From Pseudopyrenochaeta lycopersici (Eukaryota > Ascomycota > Dothideomycetes > Pleosporales > Pseudopyrenochaetaceae): a stretch of DNA of 64,000 nucleotides. The number at the start of each line of letters is the position of its first letter. Within the stretch, counting starts at the first letter, position 1. Positions 59,537-64,000 of this stretch are shown piece after piece. A model generated the notes under the pieces. It did no database searches, was not told the DNA's origin, and was given only the letters and a program-made list of their open reading frames with translations. Location: the NCBI GenBank assembly GCA_003313425.1, contig NHZP01000033.1, forward strand, positions 1-64,000. The letters run 5' to 3'. The translations under genes and the position numbers were made by a program.

Positions 59537-60465
59537 TTACACAGTGCTTTGCTGCTGGTTCGTAGATCCAAACCTGTCATAAAAGCCTTCGGGTTTGGCA
59601 TGTGTCTGTCCTGACTGCGCAAGAGTCGAAGCATCGATTGTTGACTCTGCTAAGCTTGTGGGTTTCTCGCTGGTCGGCTTCGCGACACTGTCACGTCTGC
59701 GGGCATGTGCAGACTTTGACCCGAAGGCGTCGATGTGGGCCAGCGAGTGCCAAAGGAGGTATGTGCTACAATGTAAATCAGCTAATGAACCTCGAAGAAC
59801 TGGTAGAACACAGACATACCTCACGAATGTGAATACCATGCCGGGCCACAAGAAAACTACACTTGCAATCGCGCGTCCGTTGTCCCGATACTTCAGCGGG
59901 CTCCCACCATATTTTGCCAACAGTTTTTGACTCTCCACAGCATTTGTCCCAGTCACAAAGGCGCTCTGTGTTGCAACAATATACGTGTATGCGAGCGCAC
60001 AAGACAGCGTGAGCATGCACGCGAATATTGAGCATATTTTCCAGGCGAGTTTGACGGATGAGGACTCGTGTCGCTCTGGCCAAAACAAATCAAAGAAGAA
60101 TGCACTACCAAAGATAGTGGCGACGTAAATTCCAACAAAGATGTTGTAGGAGGCTATTCCTACGAAGTTGTTGTTGTGAATTGTCGCATTTACATTCTGT
60201 CGTGAGATGAACTTCTGTTGGTCGACATAATCTATTGTGGTGTTGGTATTTATATCAAACAAGATTAAATGACGCCTAGAGAGTGATAAAACTCACCAGA
60301 CAACGCAGCCGTCCCCAAACTCTCGCTTACAACACAGAGAATCATTGCGAGTTGGTAGATGGCAAACTTCGTTCGGCGCATGTGGTACTCGTTGTTCCAC
60401 ATATAGCTGTTCTTGAACTTGCCCCATTGAATCTCGTGGAGGTCCAGACCCCATATTACTGCCAT
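59537..60465 (-). CDS. Four-helix fungal membrane protein of unknown function
   Basis: Three exons (60465-60297, 60231-59820 and 59765-59537; introns 65 and 54 bp) give 269 residues. Four hydrophobic segments are seen: about 32-50, 80-105, 118-140 and 170-195. A polar loop with N-A-T lies between the first two, and a Lys/Ser/Thr-rich cytosolic-looking tail of about 65 residues follows. I do not recognise the family; the topology recalls tetraspan proteins. The second intron is 54 bp and stop-free, so retention would add 18 residues. The frame is open 43 codons upstream of the chosen ATG, back to a splice-acceptor-like CTTAAC...CTCCAG at 60598. A spliced leader with its donor GTAAGT near 60,774 is possible, but no upstream ATG there is in phase. 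Confidence 0.78.
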
Positions 60466-62011
60466 TCCGAATGTCAACGTGCTTACTTTTGGTCCTCTGG
60501 AGTGGACTGGAGTAGAATGATAGCGTCCAGTGGCAGGTGTGATGGTGTTGCGAAGGGAAGGACGCTGGGAGACAGGCAGGGAAAACCCTAACAATGTCTG
60601 GAGAGGTTAAGAACGTAAACGGGAAGCGGTTGCGTCTTCACTGAGCCCTCGTTGGAAATAACTTTAACCTGGTATGCAATAGGGCCCCTTAAAGCTGCGA
60701 TGCGATGTCCGAGGAAGGGTAGTCCCAAGCAACAGAATTTGACTTGAAAGAGCCACTTTTCAAACACTTACGTAGCCATCATAAATCCATCAGTATTTCC
60801 GTACGAGCTCCACTCCGTACTACATCACGCGCAAATAAGCATACAGCCAGTTGTATAGCGCTGTCGATCATGCACTGTCGTAGCCTAGAGTCACTCTTCG
60901 CTGAGCTTGTCTGTACGCTCTCCGGCTTTCGCCGGGCCAATTGAAGCAAGGCATTGTACGGATGCAGCATTCATCAGCGTTTATCGGCTAGTCCCGGCAA
61001 AGTGATGGAATGGAATTATTTAAAGGGAAAGAGGTGGTTAGCAATGGAGCTGCATGCGGATAACGGCTACGTCATGGCTAACTGAGCGAAGGCGCAAAGC
61101 TTTCATGGCGCGCAAATGGGGTCTTGTATTACGGCTTGTCTATCAAGGGCGCAAAGTGATCAAGTACAATGTCTGGAGAAAATGTGAATATCTAGAGTGT
61201 GTTGGAGCAATGCTTTACACATCTCATATTATGTCTCTCGGTGTCTCAATGCACAACGAAGCAGTCGGAATGCACTGCGGAGCTGCTCCATTAAACATGG
61301 ACTGTACACGCCACCGACACAGATTTCTCATCAAATTATGGAGCAAACTTCAGCCACTTGTTTGCCAACTTGCTCGTTTTTGTTTCGTCTATCACTCTCT
61401 GTCTTTGCTATCGTAATTGAAACGTCGGGCATTGATCGGCCGAGAAGGTCTTGGACAATTGCTTGAAGATGCTTATACATCGAACTTCTAGCTTGCAAGT
61501 GCTTCGTCAACATCAGTGGACTTGTTTCTGATTTGTATCTGCTCTGGGGCCATATATCACTCTCAGCCACCAAGACTTACTCATATATTTATTGTGCCTT
61601 CTCCCAGTTTTGCTTCACTGTGTAAATTGTGTGGAGAAAACTGTGTATGTTGCTATCAAGGGCTAACTAGCTATAGATCTGGGTCAGGTTTTGCAAAATT
61701 TCCAAAGAGATTAAACGATGCATTTTCAGTAAAGTCAAACCTGGGTTTTGCGCCCTTTCATTGCTGTCGCATCACTGGCAACATAACTCTGGATGGAACT
61801 TGGAAAGAACTACTTTTAGTAGCAAAAAGACATTGTTATCGACGCTGTGGACGCACTGAAGTTTAGTGAGATATGGAAGAGGCGCGAGCGTTGGATCAGT
61901 TAGATCTACGCAAGTGCAAAAGTGGATCGGATCAGATGACCGTCTTTAGTATAATGACAAGTGTATGATACAAGATTAGGACCTCCTACGAATAAGCGGG
62001 TGACCATGGAG
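60466..62011. other. Intergenic; no gene seen
   Basis: It contains the likely leader intron of the four-helix gene (donor GTAAGT near 60,774, acceptor at 60598) and the AIM18 3' region. A 120-codon plus-strand frame (61054-61416) and a 116-codon one (61516-61866) have no family resemblance. Confidence 0.5.
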
Positions 62012-63388
62012 CTATTGCACCATTCCCTCGACAGTGCCGACCGGCCGCTCGACGATACTAATACATCCGTCGACGATACTCTTTCTTGCATCCTCGGAGC
62101 TCACGTTCTGTCCTCCGAGGTACAAGAGCCATACCAATCTGCCGACGCGCTCATCTTTGACCTCACCCAGCCAGGTCGACTTGCCCATCTTCTCGCTCTT
62201 GTCCTTGTGCACCATAGGCTGATATAAAGCACCCAATGGGCCTTGCTTGCTTCTAGATAGGATGATGACACTACCCTTTGGCGCCTTCCCCTTGCCCTGG
62301 AAGAGATTCTTGAAGTCCTTCATCGCCAGGCCGAAGGATTCGTCCGAAAACTCGTTCTCATCGACAGGCTTTGGGAGAGCAACCGACTTGCTCTCAGCAG
62401 CCTGCTGCCTCAACAATTCGGCCTGTTTCCTTCGCACTTCGTCGGTACGGGAAGCAATACCGCGCATCCAACCATCCTGGAGATGCTTGAAATCTGTACC
62501 TCGGCATGGCACAACGCGGAAAGCCATATCGACGCCGCCTGCACCTTGTTGGCTAAGAATAGCTTCCCAGATTTGGTTGCTCTTTTCCCCATCAAGCAGC
62601 GACTGGCGGAGGCCTTCTTTCTCGCCGGGGATGAGGGCAGAGGCCGTGGGATTCACAGTGTTGATGAGGTGATTTTGAAGAGTAGACAGGTCCGCAGTTT
62701 TGACGTAGAGGCCAACAACGTACACTTGAACACGTAGAAATGATACCTTTCTTATACCAAGGCCGAGAAGAGTGTATTCAACGTCGCCAGTGATAGCGTC
62801 AGGGCCAGTTGGGTTGGTCGGAAGGCGGATGGTGCGTGGGAAGTAGGGCACATAGGTGGTGCCCGTTTCTACAAGCTCGGTTGCATCCGCATCTGATGCT
62901 TGTGGGTTCTCAGATGATGGTGGGGCGGCGATGACCTTGTCTCCGGCTGCAATAATAACCTTCTTTCCCTGGAACTCGTCTGCTGCCTTTCGAGGGGCAT
63001 CTGTCTTGGCTGGGGGGCCCACAATCATATCAACCACCCCTCGGCTGGGCTTCTCATCCTTGGTGCCATTCGTCTCTTCAGGTGGTGGGAGGTCCCAGAA
63101 TCGAACGAGGAACATGGGTGCAATCATGGACAGAGCAGCACCGAGAGCCAGCCAGTTGCGTCTCTTAATCGCTGCAGCCCGACGAATCGCCTCGGCGCGG
63201 TGCACTGAGACGAAATCTTCGTCTGACCGCGGGCCTTTGGGTCTTGATGCATTCTTGAGGACGGATTCTATGTCTGCCCTGGCGGAGCGGGAGCTGTGTC
63301 GCAGCGGTGGGTTCGACCGCAGAGGTGCTGATGGAGTGTTTAGGTAGCGGAAGAGCGGCCGCCGCGCGGCGAGTCGTATTGGTATCAT
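62012..63388 (-). CDS. AIM18: AIM18/FMP22-like mitochondrial protein, chalcone-isomerase fold
   Basis: A single exon of 458 residues from the ATG at 63386-63388. The frame is open further upstream but only from a TTG. The Arg/Ser-rich N-terminus (about 1-40) is a mitochondrial presequence, followed by a membrane helix (about 78-97, L-A-L-G-A-A-L-S-M-I-A). The chalcone-isomerase-like domain starts around Y-T-L-L-G-L-G-I-R and V-Q-V-Y-V-V-G-L-Y-V and runs through R-V-V-P-C-R-G-T-D-F to the C-terminal V-E-R-P-V-G-T-V-E. Yeast Aim18 is a matrix/inner-membrane protein of this non-enzymatic fold; an enzymatic role is not established. Neighbour NSE3 diverges from a 209-bp spacer. Confidence 0.92.
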   Translation of the reverse strand: MIPIRLAARRPLFRYLNTPSAPLRSNPPLRHSSRSARADIESVLKNASRPKGPRSDEDFVSVHRAEAIRRAAAIKRRNWLALGAALSMIAPMFLVRFWDLPPPEETNGTKDEKPSRGVVDMIVGPPAKTDAPRKAADEFQGKKVIIAAGDKVIAAPPSSENPQASDADATELVETGTTYVPYFPRTIRLPTNPTGPDAITGDVEYTLLGLGIRKVSFLRVQVYVVGLYVKTADLSTLQNHLINTVNPTASALIPGEKEGLRQSLLDGEKSNQIWEAILSQQGAGGVDMAFRVVPCRGTDFKHLQDGWMRGIASRTDEVRRKQAELLRQQAAESKSVALPKPVDENEFSDESFGLAMKDFKNLFQGKGKAPKGSVIILSRSKQGPLGALYQPMVHKDKSEKMGKSTWLGEVKDERVGRLVWLLYLGGQNVSSEDARKSIVDGCISIVERPVGTVEGMVQ

Positions 63389-63597
63389 GGCGGGCGCATC
63401 AATTCCAGTGGTGGTGACGGGGCTCGAGGTGGCATGAGAGGAGAAGCTTGGGCCACAGGCATGATGTCGTCGCCAAGCAGCACTTTTAGCGTGCTGGGGG
63501 CCGAGGCGCGCCCGACGCGTCGATGCAGCCAAAAGGCGGGCGGCGGGACTTGAGACGCTTTCTTGCCGTTCACCACCGGGGCCTCACGAGACACGAC
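63389..63597. promoter_or_regulatory. Divergent promoter, AIM18 and NSE3
   Basis: Only 209 bp separate the two start codons, so both promoters and leaders overlap. The sequence is GC-rich and without a recognised site. Confidence 0.6.
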
Positions 63598-64000
63598 ATG
63601 GCTCCGAGAGCAGGCAGACGGCGAGCAGCGGCGGCCGAGGAAGATGAGCCCGCACCCACGCACACGCAGCGGAACCGGCGACGAGACGAGACGCCCGAGG
63701 CAGACGAGGATGACGTTATGGAGGAGAGTGTGCAAGAGAGCGGCAGCAGCGACATTGCGCAGCTTTCCAAAGGCCTCGTGCGATATGCGCTCTCCTGCGA
63801 ATACGCACGCAAACCCATCAAGCGTCAAGATGTCAACGAGAAAGGTGTGGGCCATTGCGGGAGCCGCACAGCATGGTGCTAATCATCTACGCAGTACTGG
63901 GGTCACATGCTCGTCTCTTCAAGGACGTTTTCTCCAGCGCCAACGCCCAGCTCATGGAGGTATTCGGCATGCACATGGTCGAATTGCCCAAAGCGGACAG
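63598..64000 (+). CDS. NSE3: Smc5/6 complex subunit Nse3 (MAGE domain), partial
   Basis: The first exon (63598-63844) encodes 82 codons plus one base. A 50-bp intron (63845-63894; GTGTGG...GTGCTAATC...CAG) leads into exon 2, which is open to the window edge. After a basic and acidic low-complexity start (about residues 1-50), the MAGE homology begins L-V-R-Y-A-L-S-C-E-Y-A-R-K-P-I-K-R and continues through the splice to L-F-K-D-V-F and V-F-G-M-H-M-V-E-L. Nse3 pairs with the Nse1 RING subunit and the Nse4 kleisin in Smc5/6, which acts in DNA repair and rDNA stability. The gene runs off the window, so length and C-terminus are unknown. Confidence 0.88.

Noticed and set aside
1..64000. tRNA, rRNA, CRISPR array or secondary-metabolite cluster
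   Set aside because: No tRNA B-box (GGTTCGANTCC-like) in a cloverleaf context, no rRNA words and no spaced direct repeats were found by eye. The gene set has no polyketide or peptide synthase.

Overview
The window looks like a filamentous ascomycete chromosome, probably Dothideomycetes-like. The grounds are compact genes with short introns (about 48-72 bp, GT...CTAAC/CTGAC...YAG), fungal-specific families (STB3, AIM18, CLU1, Nse3, a fungal mitochondrial P-loop ATPase), and a sharp split between an AT-rich, TA-saturated transposon block and GC-balanced gene territory. The transposon block carries the signature of repeat-induced point mutation (RIP): paired LTR copies differ almost only by C/T and G/A transitions, and reading frames are broken mainly where Trp or Gln codons became stops. 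The class assignment is inference.

Positions 1 to about 19,480 are a nested graveyard of mobile elements. The host is a minus-strand Ty3/Gypsy element, still readable as integrase-proximal region, RNase H, reverse transcriptase, protease and a gag zinc knuckle. It is cut by a 5.4-kb minus-strand Ty1/Copia element (9320-14724, matching 5-bp target duplication TAATA), by two Tc1/mariner elements in opposite orientation (6029-7384 and 15716-17065, each flanked by TA), and it abuts a plus-strand LTR element (1724-5812) in which I see only gag and protease. No intact gene was found there.

Positions 19,758-22,574 are the transition: a small DUF4267-like membrane protein behind a 9-bp minisatellite, then a 1.23-kb pogo/Fot-like element (21341-22572) that kept its terminal inverted repeats and both ends of the transposase but lost the catalytic middle.

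Positions 23,900-64,000 are ordinary gene territory. In order: STB3-like factor (-), DNA topoisomerase III (-), DUF1295 / steroid 5-alpha-reductase-like membrane protein (+), CYTH-like protein (+), L-rhamnose mutarotase-like protein (-), MFS transporter (-), unknown multi-pass membrane protein (-), carboxylesterase (-), CLU1 (-), mitochondrial P-loop ATPase (+), ARPC5 subunit of the Arp2/3 complex (+), unknown four-helix membrane protein (-), AIM18 (-) and the start of NSE3 (+). Several pairs are divergent over short shared promoters (TOP3/DUF1295, CLU1/ATPase, AIM18/NSE3). Three products are mitochondrial or act on mitochondria (CLU1, P-loop ATPase, AIM18), and two act in genome maintenance (TOP3, NSE3). 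The mutarotase and the transporter lie next to each other on one strand and may form a small sugar-uptake unit.

Most gene models were rebuilt by hand from splice signals, reading phase and remembered family similarity. Intron positions are strong where phase and family alignment agree. I saw no tRNA, rRNA or CRISPR array. The longest stretch without a recognisable gene is 49,002-56,465.
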